Below, one piece after another: positions 25,545 through 34,772 of a stretch of DNA of 64,000 nucleotides (positions are counted from its first letter, which is position 1; the number at the start of each line of letters is the position of its first letter). This DNA comes from Lachnospiraceae bacterium (GTDB taxonomy: Bacteria; Bacillota; Clostridia; Lachnospirales; Lachnospiraceae), in the NCBI GenBank assembly GCA_030524635.1, contig JAUNGG010000007.1, forward strand, positions 25,029-89,028, in the 5' to 3' direction. Below the pieces are notes generated by a model that worked only from the letters and a program-made list of their open reading frames with translations, made no database searches and was not told where the DNA came from. The translations under genes and the position numbers were made by a program.

Positions 25545-27275
25545 ATGCTTGAATTAAAAAAATTTCCTGAAAAAATGTCAGAGCTTGCCATTGACCGGGC
25601 GGAGATGAAGAAGTGCCTGGTGTCGGGGCTTTTTGAAGAGGAGACGGAGATCAATGGAGCGAAGCGTCGGTTTTTTATGTACCTGACTCCGGGCCTTTCC
25701 TATAACCAGAGATGTATCATCCTGGCGCCGCCCTCCGAGATTTCGGTAGAAGCGTACCTGGAAAACAGCTTTTGGCTGCAGTTTGCAGCAGAGGAGCAGA
25801 TTTTTCTCTGTATCCTGGAGCCTGAAAACGGCAGCTGGAATCTGGACGGCTCCGATGCCGATTATATGAATCGTGTGTATGTCAAGGTGCAGGCCAGGGA
25901 TTATTATGTGACGATGCAGGATAATATCTACGCAGTCGGCATCGGTAATGGTGCAACCGTTGCCCAGCAGGCGGTGATGAAGATGACCAGCGAATGGTCC
26001 GGCTTGGTATCCATTGGCGATTTGGATTCTTCTGCAATGCTGAATGCGGAGGTGCTTCAGAAAAGCGAGGATGCAGGGAAGGTAGAATTGTCCTTAAATG
26101 CTGTAAAATGTCAGCTGCCGGTGTGGATGGTCTGGAAGCATCCCAGCGAAATTCACAGGCAGATACGTAATTACTGGAAAAAGCAGAATGATGTATCGGA
26201 TGAGCAATATTCCTGTGGTGTGGCTGATGAAATCTATTTCCCAAGCACTATCTGCAAAAAAAGCACAGTCAATGAGGAAAAAACGGCACAGGTAAGAATC
26301 ACCAATCTCTGGGACGGCTGCGTTTCTGCAGATTTGATGAAAGAAATCTGGAAGTATATCCGCCAAAATTGCAGGCACAGAAGCTTTGGACGCAAGGCGC
26401 TTCGTCAGTATAAGGATCCCATTGCATATGGGGCAGAGCTTCATACCATGCAGATAGATGGATTCACCAGAATCTGGTATGAGTATGTGCCGGAGCGGGT
26501 GAAGAAGAGCCAGGATAAGGTACCGCTGGTTGTGACCATGCATGGAAGAGGAGGAAGTGCAGAATCCTTCTTCGATATGTCGGGAATGTCCTGTGTGGCG
26601 GAAGAACGGGATTTTATTGTTCTGTTCCCGGAGGCCGGTGTGCATCAGCAGAAGGAAGGCGGCCTGAAGAACATTCTTTTGTGGAACGGAAGCTACGATG
26701 GAGAGGCTATTGATGATGTCAAGTTTATTCTGGCGATGATTGAGGATGTGAAATCCAGATATCAGATTGATTCGGAACGGATCTATGCCTGCGGCCAGTC
26801 CAGCGGCGGTATGATGACATCCACTCTTGCGATTGCAGCGCCGAAGCTTTTTGCAGCGGTTTCCCCCTGGTCGGCCCTCCAGGATCCGGATCACCATATT
26901 CCGGTTCCGGAAACGATCGAACCGGCTGTGCCGTATCTGTTTCTGTTAGGAGAGAACGACTGGCTTTGTGTGGATAAAAAGAATGGGCATATGGAGTATC
27001 AGGTGACAGACAGCATTGCGGAATTTCTGCAGAATTTAATCCGGCTGTATCAGTTGGACGAAAAGCCTCAGACCTTCCGCTGCGGAGAAATCAGCTATTA
27101 TGTTTATCGAAATTCGAAGAGAGTTCCCATGCTGATTGTGGGAACCGTCCGGGACATGTCTCATGCGAATTACCCGAGAGAAAGCTGGATCGCGTATGAC
27201 CAGTTCTTCTCGAAGTTTTCCAAAAAGGAAGATGGAACGCTGCTGTATATGGGTGAGGATGCGGTATCAAAATAA
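25545..27275 (+). CDS. PHB depolymerase-like esterase with a second, degenerate N-terminal domain
   Basis: A 576-residue protein without a signal peptide. Residues about 310-560 form an alpha/beta hydrolase of the PHB depolymerase/feruloyl esterase (LpqC) type: HGRGG oxyanion loop (333-337) and GQSSGG elbow with Ser419 as nucleophile. Residues 1-270 contain a second, weakly similar alpha/beta region with GIGNGATVA (132-140) and no serine at the elbow, so probably non-catalytic. AAGGAGG precedes ATG 25545, which lies just after the transporter stop. In this operon it may release a hydroxy acid from an ester before the dehydratase acts. Confidence 0.82.
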   Translation: MLELKKFPEKMSELAIDRAEMKKCLVSGLFEEETEINGAKRRFFMYLTPGLSYNQRCIILAPPSEISVEAYLENSFWLQFAAEEQIFLCILEPENGSWNLDGSDADYMNRVYVKVQARDYYVTMQDNIYAVGIGNGATVAQQAVMKMTSEWSGLVSIGDLDSSAMLNAEVLQKSEDAGKVELSLNAVKCQLPVWMVWKHPSEIHRQIRNYWKKQNDVSDEQYSCGVADEIYFPSTICKKSTVNEEKTAQVRITNLWDGCVSADLMKEIWKYIRQNCRHRSFGRKALRQYKDPIAYGAELHTMQIDGFTRIWYEYVPERVKKSQDKVPLVVTMHGRGGSAESFFDMSGMSCVAEERDFIVLFPEAGVHQQKEGGLKNILLWNGSYDGEAIDDVKFILAMIEDVKSRYQIDSERIYACGQSSGGMMTSTLAIAAPKLFAAVSPWSALQDPDHHIPVPETIEPAVPYLFLLGENDWLCVDKKNGHMEYQVTDSIAEFLQNLIRLYQLDEKPQTFRCGEISYYVYRNSKRVPMLIVGTVRDMSHANYPRESWIAYDQFFSKFSKKEDGTLLYMGEDAVSK

Positions 27276-27319
27276 TGTGCAAAAAGACAAGTAAAAGAGT
27301 TTAAAAAGCTTTCGCTGCA

Positions 27320-27393
27320 GGAAGGTGCAGCCGATTCCATTTCTGATGAGAACATACACATGCAGAAAAAGGATTGGCAGCACCTTTCTTTTT
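27320..27393 (+). terminator. Terminator of the uxaA-transporter-esterase operon
   Basis: Bases 27322-27338 pair with 27371-27387 over 17 positions with two mismatches (AAGGTGC..GCC..ATTCC with GGAT..GGC..GCACCTT), followed by CTTTTT. The loop is long (32 nt). The interval up to 27557 holds nothing else clear. Confidence 0.65.
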
Positions 27394-27557
27394 CAAATTA
27401 TAACGAAAAATGATAGCACAACAAGGAATGATTTTACACATTTAATACTAGCCGCCGTGTCAGTAACTTGGTACAATACTCATAAAGCGGCAAAGCATTT
27501 ATGATAAAAACAGCCGTATCAAAGCCGGTAGATGGTACATGGATAAGGAGGTCTTTC

Positions 27558-29462
27558 GTGCAAATTCAGTCGATTCACATCAAAAATTTCAAATCCATCC
27601 GTGATATGGAAATAAAAGGAATTGAAAATGCCCTGATCCTGGTGGGAAAAAATAACACTGGAAAAACCTCAGTGGTAGATGCCATACGGGCGGCCTTCGG
27701 CTTGTATCAGGTTTCAGAAACAGATTTTAATGAGAAGAAGCAGAAGATCGAAATTGATATCTGCCTTCAGATTACAGAGGAGGATCTGCACCAGCTTCAC
27801 CGCCGGGGCAGAGTCAGCATGTATAAGCGGTATGAGGTGTGGGAGCGGGATTTTCGCAGCAAGCTTCCCTCCTATCAGGACGGGGTTCTGTCCTTTACCT
27901 GCATGATCAACAGCCGGGGCGATGTGCGTTATCATGATGGATTTAAGAAGGATAACCGCAGGATTCCGGAGGTATTTCCGAAAATTTATTATATTGATAC
28001 TGACCGGAGGCTTTCTCAGTTTCAGGAGGATATTCTCATGTTCCGGGAGGATGTGCAGTTAGAGCAGCTTCGGGCCAACTGCTGTATGTTTGATTCGGCC
28101 AAGACCTGCAGCCAGTGCTTTCAATGTGTGGGGCTGATGAATCAGAAAAAACCGGAGCAGCTTACAATTTTTGAGACGGCAAGGCTTTTGGAATATAAGA
28201 TGTATCAGCTTAATCTTAAGGAGTTTGAGGAAAAGCTGAACCGGAATTACCGGAAAAACGGCGGTTATGACCGGATCCGTTTTACCTTAACCTGCAATCG
28301 GAACGAGACCTTCCAGGTAACGGCGGAGACGATCCGGGAGAGCGGGGAGGAAATCCGGGACAAGGGAACGGAGCATGACAGTCCGGCTGAGAAGCTCAGC
28401 GGCAAGGCTTCGCCGGTGGAGTATTTAAGCAACGGTATGAGGAGCCTTTACATGCTGTCTATGCTGGAAACTTATACGGATGAGGAGGCCAGGATCCCCA
28501 GCATTATTATTGTGGAGGATCCGGAAATCTTTCTCCATCCCCAGCTTCAGAAGGCTTCCAGTGAGATCTTATATCATCTTTCCAAGAAGAATCAGGTAAT
28601 CTTCACCACCCATTCGCCAAACTTGCTGTCCAACTTTACCAGCAGGCAGATCCGTCAGATCGTGCTGGACCCGGATTATTATTCGGTGGTCAATGAGAAG
28701 GCGGATATTGATGTGATACTGGACACATTAGGGTACGGGGCCAATGATCTTTTAAATACAAATTTTGTGTTTATCGTGGAGGGAAAGCAGGATAAAAGCC
28801 GGCTGCCCCTGCTTTTGGAAAAGTATTATTCTGAAATATATGATGAGAATGGGCGGCTGCAGCGGATCTCCATCATTACCACCAACAGCTGCACCAATAT
28901 TAAAACTTATGCCAATTTAAAATACATGAATCAGGTGTACATAAGGGATCAATTCCTGATGATCCGGGACGGGGATGGATTGGATGGGGAGGAGCTGGCA
29001 AGTCAGCTTTGCCGGTATTATGAGGCGAGAAATGGGGAAGATGTGGATAAGCTTCCCAGAGTGACCAGGCGGAATGTGCTGATTTTGAAATACTATTCCT
29101 TTGAAAATTATTTCCTGAATCCAGGGGTGATGGCACAGTTGGGAATTGTGGAAAGTGAGGAGGCATTTTACCAGACCTTGTTTGATAAGTGGAAGGAATA
29201 TCTGTGCCGGATGAAGAGCGGGCGGAAGCTGATCCAGGCCATCGGACGGGATCTGGAGTCGCCGGAGGATGTCAGGCTTCACATGGAGGAGATCAAGATC
29301 CATGTGAGAGGGCATAATCTGTACGATATTTTTTATGGGCGGTATAAGAAGGAAGAAACGGAGCTGCTGAAAAAATATATTGAGTTGGCTCCGCGGGATG
29401 ACTTTAAGGATATTCTGGATGGGGTGGATCAGTTTGCCTACTTTGACAGCAGGAAGGTTTGA
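27558..29462 (+). CDS. OLD-family ATP-dependent nuclease with an internal cysteine cluster
   Basis: The 634-residue protein has an ABC-type ATPase split by an insert, then a TOPRIM domain. Walker A GKNNTGKT is at 30-37, the signature-like YLSNGMRS at 289-296, Walker B IIIVEDPEIF at 316-325 and the H-loop THSPNLL at 351-357. TOPRIM metal ligands are Glu408 in FIVEGKQD and Asp471/Asp473 in RDGDG. Between the ATPase halves lies a cysteine cluster (C175, C176, C184, C187, C190) that may bind zinc or Fe-S. GTG 27558 is chosen because AAGGAGG lies 6 bases upstream. OLD proteins are nucleases, often in phage defence; recQ follows after 36 bp. Confidence 0.85.
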   Translation: MQIQSIHIKNFKSIRDMEIKGIENALILVGKNNTGKTSVVDAIRAAFGLYQVSETDFNEKKQKIEIDICLQITEEDLHQLHRRGRVSMYKRYEVWERDFRSKLPSYQDGVLSFTCMINSRGDVRYHDGFKKDNRRIPEVFPKIYYIDTDRRLSQFQEDILMFREDVQLEQLRANCCMFDSAKTCSQCFQCVGLMNQKKPEQLTIFETARLLEYKMYQLNLKEFEEKLNRNYRKNGGYDRIRFTLTCNRNETFQVTAETIRESGEEIRDKGTEHDSPAEKLSGKASPVEYLSNGMRSLYMLSMLETYTDEEARIPSIIIVEDPEIFLHPQLQKASSEILYHLSKKNQVIFTTHSPNLLSNFTSRQIRQIVLDPDYYSVVNEKADIDVILDTLGYGANDLLNTNFVFIVEGKQDKSRLPLLLEKYYSEIYDENGRLQRISIITTNSCTNIKTYANLKYMNQVYIRDQFLMIRDGDGLDGEELASQLCRYYEARNGEDVDKLPRVTRRNVLILKYYSFENYFLNPGVMAQLGIVESEEAFYQTLFDKWKEYLCRMKSGRKLIQAIGRDLESPEDVRLHMEEIKIHVRGHNLYDIFYGRYKKEETELLKKYIELAPRDDFKDILDGVDQFAYFDSRKV

Positions 29463-29498
29463 AAACGGGAAATATAGAAGGGGAGAAAAAAAGAATCT

Positions 29499-31337
29499 AT
29501 GGATCAATATCAGATACTAAAGCAGTATTTCGGCTATGACACGTTTCGGGAAGGGCAGGAAACGCTGATCAACGGCATTTTAGAGGGAAGGGATGTATTC
29601 GGCATCATGCCCACCGGATCAGGAAAATCCTTGTGCTTTCAGATTCCGGCATTAATGATGGAGGGAATCACCCTGGTAATTTCTCCTTTGATCTCCCTGA
29701 TGAAGGATCAGGTGGGAAATTTGAATCAGGCTGGAATTCACGCAGCATATTTGAACAGCTCGCTGACAACAAATCAGTATTTTAAAGCATTGGATTTTGC
29801 AAGACAAGGGCGTTACCCCATTATTTATGTGGCGCCGGAACGGTTAATGACTGACAGCTTTCTGGATTTCGCGTTAAACACCAAGATCTCTATGGTGGCA
29901 GTGGATGAGGCCCATTGTATTTCCCAGTGGGGTCAGGATTTTAGGCCAAGCTATTTAAAGATCGTAGAATTTATCAAGAGGCTCCCGGTGCGTCCCATTG
30001 TCAGTGCATTTACAGCGACGGCAACCCAGGAGGTCCGGGATGATGTGATTGATATTTTGGAGCTGCAGAATCCAACTGTAATTACAACCGGATTTGACCG
30101 GAGCAATTTATTCTTTGGGGTGATGACGCCAAAGGACCGGTATGGAGCAATACGAAATTATTTGGAGACCCACCCAAGGCAAAGCGGAATTATTTATTGT
30201 TTAACAAGAAAAAATGTGGAAGAGGTCTGTGAGCGTTTAATAAAAGATGGCTTTGCAGCAACCAGATATCATGCCGGACTAAGCGACGGGGAGCGCAGGA
30301 AAAATCAGGAGGATTTTATCTATGACAGGGTTCCCATTATTTGCGCCACATCAGCATTTGGAATGGGGATTGATAAATCGGATGTAAGGTTTGTACTTCA
30401 TTATGGGATGCCGAAAAATCTGGAAGAATACTATCAGGAGGCCGGACGTGCCGGAAGGGATGGTGAACCTTCAGAATGTATCTTATATTATGCCGGGCAG
30501 GATGTGATTACCAACCAGCTGTTTATTGAGAATAACAAAGATAATGAGGAAATGGATGAGATCACCCAGGAGCTGGTAAAGGAGCGGGACAGAGAACGGC
30601 TGAAAAAAATGACATTCTATTGCTTTACCAATGAGTGTCTTCGAGATTATATTTTAAAGTATTTTGGGGAATATGGCAGCAATTATTGCGGGAACTGTTC
30701 CAATTGTCTGACGCAGTTTGAAGAGGTGGACATTACAGATGCGGCCAAAGCTATGATTGGATGTGTGGAGAGCAGCAGGCAGAGGTATGGAGTTACGGTG
30801 ATCATTGATACCTTGCATGGAGCCAATACAGCTAAGATCAGGCAGTATGGTATGGATCAAAATCCTTATTACGGAGAGCTGGCAAAGGTTCCTGCATATA
30901 AGCTCAGACAAATTATGAATTATCTTCAATTACAGGAATATCTGGCAGTTACCAATGACGAATATGCAGTTGTGAAGCTGACAGCAAATTCCAGGAAGCT
31001 GATAGAAGCAGGCGAGCCGTTGTTTATGAAGATGGCGAAAGAACAGGAACGGGTACCGAAGGCAGACAGGAAAGGACGAAAACGGAAGGGCAGTGTGAGT
31101 CTGGATGATCGGGATGAGAGCTTGTTTGAGAAACTGAGAACATTAAGGATGGAGATTGCCAGAGAAGAAAAGGTGCCGCCGTATATTGTGTTTTCGGATA
31201 AGACATTAACGCATATGTGTGTGGTGAAACCGAAGAACAAACAGGAAATGCTTACCGTTTCTGGTGTGGGGGAGTTTAAGTATGAGAAATATGGGGCGCG
31301 ATTTTTGAAATGTATGATGGGTGAGGAAAAGCAGTAG
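29499..31337 (+). CDS. recQ: ATP-dependent DNA helicase RecQ
   Basis: The 612-residue protein contains the full RecQ arrangement: Walker A PTGSGKS (38-44), DEAH box VDEAHCISQWGQDFRPSY, ATATQEV, the second RecA lobe with ATSAFGMGIDK and HYGMPKNLEEYYQEAGRAGRDG, the RecQ zinc site (CFTNECLRDYIL..CGNCSNC), a winged helix, and a C-terminal HRDC domain (LRMEIAREEKVPPYIVFSD). It unwinds DNA 3'-5' in repair and recombination. It sits 36 bp behind the OLD nuclease gene and probably shares its transcript. Each motif is intact. Confidence 0.96.
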   Translation: MDQYQILKQYFGYDTFREGQETLINGILEGRDVFGIMPTGSGKSLCFQIPALMMEGITLVISPLISLMKDQVGNLNQAGIHAAYLNSSLTTNQYFKALDFARQGRYPIIYVAPERLMTDSFLDFALNTKISMVAVDEAHCISQWGQDFRPSYLKIVEFIKRLPVRPIVSAFTATATQEVRDDVIDILELQNPTVITTGFDRSNLFFGVMTPKDRYGAIRNYLETHPRQSGIIYCLTRKNVEEVCERLIKDGFAATRYHAGLSDGERRKNQEDFIYDRVPIICATSAFGMGIDKSDVRFVLHYGMPKNLEEYYQEAGRAGRDGEPSECILYYAGQDVITNQLFIENNKDNEEMDEITQELVKERDRERLKKMTFYCFTNECLRDYILKYFGEYGSNYCGNCSNCLTQFEEVDITDAAKAMIGCVESSRQRYGVTVIIDTLHGANTAKIRQYGMDQNPYYGELAKVPAYKLRQIMNYLQLQEYLAVTNDEYAVVKLTANSRKLIEAGEPLFMKMAKEQERVPKADRKGRKRKGSVSLDDRDESLFEKLRTLRMEIAREEKVPPYIVFSDKTLTHMCVVKPKNKQEMLTVSGVGEFKYEKYGARFLKCMMGEEKQ

Positions 31338-31361
31338 ATTCATAAGGAGGAAAATGGGGAG

Positions 31362-32288
31362 ATGGAACTGGCTGAGATTACTGCACAGCAGGTGGCAGTA
31401 TTGTTTTTACTGATCTTTACAGGCTTTATCGGAGTAAAAACCGGTGTTCTGAAGATGGAAGGAAAGAAGCATTTTTCGGATCTTTTGATCTATCTGGTGG
31501 TTCCGGCCATGATCTTTAATTCGTACCTGACAGAAACGGATCCGGCGCTGCTTCGGAATCTGGCAGAGGCTTTTGGGCTGAGTGCAGTTCTTCTGTTAAC
31601 TGGAGTTGTGATTACGTTCATAGTCTTTGCAAGGCTGCGCACCCAGGAGGGGCCGATCATTCGGTTTGCCTGTATGTTTTCCAATGCTGCCTATATGGGG
31701 TTTCCTTTGATCCAGGCATTGTTTGGAAGCGAAGGACTGCTGTATGCCAGCGCTTATGTGACGGTTTTTAATATCCTGCTGTGGACCATAGGCTACGGGA
31801 TGGTCAGCCGCAAGGTCCACCTGCAGGAAATGGCCCATAGTATCGCCACCACGCCGGTGATCTGGGCCATGCTTGCAGGAATGGCAGTATTTTTCCTGCA
31901 GATTCCCATTCCTCAGGTGATCCGGCAGCCCTTAAGCTACATCGGAAATATGAATACGCCCCTTTCCATGCTGATTACCGGCATGCTGATTGCCGGCTGC
32001 GACTTAAAAAAGCTGACGGGAAGAGTGCAGATTCCGCTGATTGCTGTGATCCGCATGCTTCTGATTCCAGGTATCTGCTTTTTGATTTTTTATCTGCTCA
32101 GGCTCAACAGTACGGTTGCCAGTATTGTGCTGCTGCTGGAGGCCTGCCCCTGTGCGGCGATCACCTCGGTGTTTGCCGTCCAATTCGGCTTTGATGAGGA
32201 CCTGGCAGCGGGATCTGTGGTGCTGACCACATTTTTAAGCATTGTGATGCTGCCTCTGTGGGCATATCTTCTGACAACGGTGTTTTAA
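31362..32288 (+). CDS. AEC (auxin efflux carrier) family transporter
   Basis: A 308-residue membrane protein with about ten hydrophobic segments in two five-helix halves. It has FIGVKTGVLKMEGKKHFSDL and the paired N/P-rich crossovers VVPAMIFNSYL and EACPCAAITSVFAVQFG typical of AEC permeases. In bacteria these export or import malate, malonate or other carboxylates. AAGGAGG precedes ATG 31362, 24 bp after recQ. The trp T-box promoter begins right after its stop. Substrate unknown. Confidence 0.88.
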   Translation: MELAEITAQQVAVLFLLIFTGFIGVKTGVLKMEGKKHFSDLLIYLVVPAMIFNSYLTETDPALLRNLAEAFGLSAVLLLTGVVITFIVFARLRTQEGPIIRFACMFSNAAYMGFPLIQALFGSEGLLYASAYVTVFNILLWTIGYGMVSRKVHLQEMAHSIATTPVIWAMLAGMAVFFLQIPIPQVIRQPLSYIGNMNTPLSMLITGMLIAGCDLKKLTGRVQIPLIAVIRMLLIPGICFLIFYLLRLNSTVASIVLLLEACPCAAITSVFAVQFGFDEDLAAGSVVLTTFLSIVMLPLWAYLLTTVF

Positions 32289-32297
32289 AAATTTTGG

Positions 32298-32326
32298 TTG
32301 ACAATTTTCTGATCCTGTGTTTTAAT
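32298..32326 (+). promoter_or_regulatory. Promoter of the trpBA transcript
   Basis: TTGACA (32298-32303), 17-bp spacer, TTTAAT (32321-32326). The T-box leader starts directly after it. Confidence 0.75.
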
Positions 32327-32334
32327 TACGTTAA

Positions 32335-32621
32335 CAATTTAATACATGAAACCGATGAAGTGGAGATAAAAATAGTTGTGCACACCCAGAGAGTCCGGGC
32401 AGGTGGGAGCCGGATTGAACGCAGATTATTAAATGGACCACGGAGGGTGCAGTCAAAGGCTTTTTCAGCCGAGTATTCTGCAACGTGAGCATGCGTAAAT
32501 TGCTAGGGATATGTTAGTATCCTGAAAAGAGCACAGGCCCCAGTGGGCAGCTGTGAAACAAGGTGGCACCGCGGAGATCATTCGTCCTTGACAATAAGAG
32601 ATTATTGTCAGGGACTTTTTT
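32335..32621 (+). ncRNA. T-box riboswitch, tryptophan specifier, upstream of trpBA
   Basis: The leader has the AGAGAG K-turn region of stem I (about 32388-32393), a specifier loop with TGG (Trp) at 32434-32436 in AAATGGACC, the conserved T-box sequence AAGGTGGCACCGCGG at 32560-32574, and an intrinsic terminator (arms 32584-32597 and 32602-32615, then TTTTTT). Uncharged tRNA-Trp would pair with the specifier and the T-box bulge and prevent termination, switching on trpB and trpA when tryptophan is scarce. The specifier agrees with the downstream genes. Confidence 0.92.
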
Positions 32622-32675
32622 GTTATACGGGAAGCTTTTGTGTAACAAAAAGTTCTTTTCGGAGCAAGGCCAAAG

Positions 32676-32702
32676 GTGACGGTTTTGAACCTTCACAGTT
32701 AC
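32676..32702 (+). repeat. Dispersed 27-bp palindromic element, copy A
   Basis: GTGACGGTTTTGAACCTTCACAGTTAC is split here as GTGACGGTT + TTGAACCTTC + ACAGTTAC. Two related copies lie at 35352-35378 and, inverted, at 50347-50373. The ends (GTNACNGT and ACANTTAC) form a short stem. Confidence 0.7.
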
Positions 32703-32735
32703 AGCAAATGATCAAAGGTGAAAAAGGAGAACATC

Positions 32736-33920
32736 ATGGAAAATGGAAGATTTGGAGTTCACGGCGGACAGTACATCCCGGAAACGCTGATGAACGCAGT
32801 GATTGAACTGGAAACAGCATACAACCATTATAAAAATGATCCGGAATTTAACAAGGAGTTAACGCACCTGTTAAATGAGTACGCAGGCCGTCCATCCCGG
32901 CTGTACTATGCCTCTCACATGACAGAGGACTTAGGCGGAGCCAGGATCTATTTAAAGAGGGAAGATTTAAACCACACCGGCTCCCACAAGATCAACAATG
33001 TGATCGGCCAGATTCTTCTTGCCAAGCGGATGGGCAAGACCAGAGTGATTGCAGAGACCGGAGCCGGACAGCACGGCGTGGCTACTGCCACAGTAGCAGC
33101 GCTGATGGGCATGGAGTGTGAGATCTTTATGGGAAAAGAGGATACGGAGCGCCAGGCGCTGAACGTATACCGGATGCGGCTTCTGGGGGCAAAGGTAAAT
33201 GCCGTTACCTCAGGAACCGCTACCTTAAAGGATGCGGTCAATGCCACCTTCAGAGAGTGGACCAACCGGATCGATGATACCCATTACGTCCTTGGCTCCG
33301 TTATGGGCCCCCATCCATTCCCGATGATCGTAAGGGATTTCCAGTCGGTGATTTCCAAGGAAATCAAGGAGCAGATCCTGGAAGCGGAGGGAAAACTTCC
33401 GGACGCAGTTCTGGCCTGTGTAGGCGGCGGTTCCAACGCCATGGGTGCCTTTTATAACTTTATTGACGATAAAAATGTGCGTCTCATCGGCTGCGAGGCG
33501 GCAGGCCGGGGCGTGAATACAGCAGAGACGGCAGCTACGATCGCAACAGGAAGACTGGGGATTTTCCACGGAATGAAATCCTACTTCTGCCAGGATGAAT
33601 ACGGTCAGATCGCGCCGGTATATTCCATTTCCGCTGGTCTGGATTACCCGGGCATCGGACCGGAGCATGCATACCTGCATGATACCGGCAGGGCGGAGTA
33701 CGTTCCGGTAACGGATGATGAGGCGGTAGAAGCTTTTGAATATCTGTCCCGGATCGAGGGTATCATTCCGGCCATTGAGAGCGCTCATGCCATCTCCTAC
33801 GCCATGAAGCTGGCGCCGCAGATGAGTAAGGACCAGATTATCGTAGTAAATGTATCCGGACGAGGAGATAAGGATTGTGCAGCGATCGCACGCTACAGAG
33901 GGGAGAATATCTATGAGTAA
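32736..33920 (+). CDS. trpB: Tryptophan synthase beta chain
   Basis: A 394-residue PLP enzyme joining indole and serine to make tryptophan. It has [15 protein letters not shown] at the start, the PLP lysine in [31 protein letters not shown], the phosphate-binding [10 protein letters not shown] loop and a C-terminal [11 protein letters not shown] 32736 follows AAGGAG; an earlier in-frame GTG at 32718 is part of the leader. trpA overlaps its end by 8 bp. Length and motifs are those of ordinary TrpB1. Expression is controlled by the Trp T-box. The other trp genes are not in the window. Confidence 0.97.
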   Translation: MENGRFGVHGGQYIPETLMNAVIELETAYNHYKNDPEFNKELTHLLNEYAGRPSRLYYASHMTEDLGGARIYLKREDLNHTGSHKINNVIGQILLAKRMGKTRVIAETGAGQHGVATATVAALMGMECEIFMGKEDTERQALNVYRMRLLGAKVNAVTSGTATLKDAVNATFREWTNRIDDTHYVLGSVMGPHPFPMIVRDFQSVISKEIKEQILEAEGKLPDAVLACVGGGSNAMGAFYNFIDDKNVRLIGCEAAGRGVNTAETAATIATGRLGIFHGMKSYFCQDEYGQIAPVYSISAGLDYPGIGPEHAYLHDTGRAEYVPVTDDEAVEAFEYLSRIEGIIPAIESAHAISYAMKLAPQMSKDQIIVVNVSGRGDKDCAAIARYRGENIYE

Positions 33921-34695
33921 GATTGCAGAAGCATTTCAGAATAAAAAAGCATTTATACCATTTATCACCTGCGGGGATCCATCCCTGGAGGTAACGGAGC
34001 AGTTGGTGTACGCGATGGCAGAGGCGGGAGCGGATCTGATCGAGCTGGGAATTCCATTTTCCGACCCTACAGCCGAGGGACCGGTGATCGAGGAGGCCGA
34101 CCTGCGCTCTTTGAAGGCAGGAACCACCACGGACAAGATTTTTGATATGGTAAAGCGGATACGGGAGAAGGTAACGCTTCCCATGGTATTTATGACTTAT
34201 GCCAATGTGATCTTTTCCTATGGCTCGGAGCGGTTCCTTTCCCAGACAGCAGCGCTGGGGATGGACGGCGTGATCCTGCCGGATATCCCATATGAGGAGA
34301 AAGGAGAATTTCAGGAGATCTGCAGAAAATATGACTTGGATCTGATCTCCCTGATCGCTCCCACCTCCAAGGACCGGATCCGGATGATTGCAAAGGAGGC
34401 GGAAGGCTTTGTGTACTGCGTATCCTCCCTGGGTGTAACCGGAGTGAGAAGTGAGATCACCACAGATATCGGGGCGATGGTGAAGCTGGTGAAGGAAGTG
34501 AAGGATATTCCATGTGCTGTGGGATTTGGAATTTCCACACCGGAGCAGGCAGCGAAGATGGCATCTCTTTCGGATGGAGCCATTGTAGGTTCTGCTATCG
34601 TGAAGCTGTGCGCCAGGTATGGTGAGGACTGCGTGCCTTATGTGAAGGAATATGTGAAGAGCATGAAGGATGCAGTGAGAAGCGTGCAGATCTAA
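33913..34695 (+). CDS. trpA: Tryptophan synthase alpha chain
   Basis: A 260-residue TIM-barrel enzyme that cleaves indole-3-glycerol phosphate and passes indole to TrpB through a tunnel. It has [31 protein letters not shown] with the catalytic Glu/Asp region, [22 protein letters not shown], and the phosphate loop [22 protein letters not shown] 33913 lies inside the end of trpB with GGGGAG upstream, so translation is coupled. It ends the T-box-regulated transcript. Confidence 0.97.
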   Translation: MSKIAEAFQNKKAFIPFITCGDPSLEVTEQLVYAMAEAGADLIELGIPFSDPTAEGPVIEEADLRSLKAGTTTDKIFDMVKRIREKVTLPMVFMTYANVIFSYGSERFLSQTAALGMDGVILPDIPYEEKGEFQEICRKYDLDLISLIAPTSKDRIRMIAKEAEGFVYCVSSLGVTGVRSEITTDIGAMVKLVKEVKDIPCAVGFGISTPEQAAKMASLSDGAIVGSAIVKLCARYGEDCVPYVKEYVKSMKDAVRSVQI

Positions 34696-34715
34696 AAATC
34701 AGAAATAAAAGTCAG

Positions 34716-34743
34716 AATATCCACCATTCCTTTTTCATATAAT
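34716..34743 (+). promoter_or_regulatory. Possible sporulation sigma-E type promoter of spmB
   Basis: AATATC (34716-34721) and CATATAAT (34736-34743) are separated by 14 bp, close to the Bacillus sigma-E consensus (KMATATT, 14-15 bp, CATACAMT). No good sigma-A -35 box is found. A mother-cell promoter would fit the role of SpmB. Tentative. Confidence 0.4.
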
Positions 34744-34772
34744 GTGGAAAACCTGACAGGGAATCAAGGCCT

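Noticed and set aside
26094..26897. 267-residue minus-strand frame opposite the esterase
   Set aside because: Antisense shadow; esterase motifs on the plus strand are intact.
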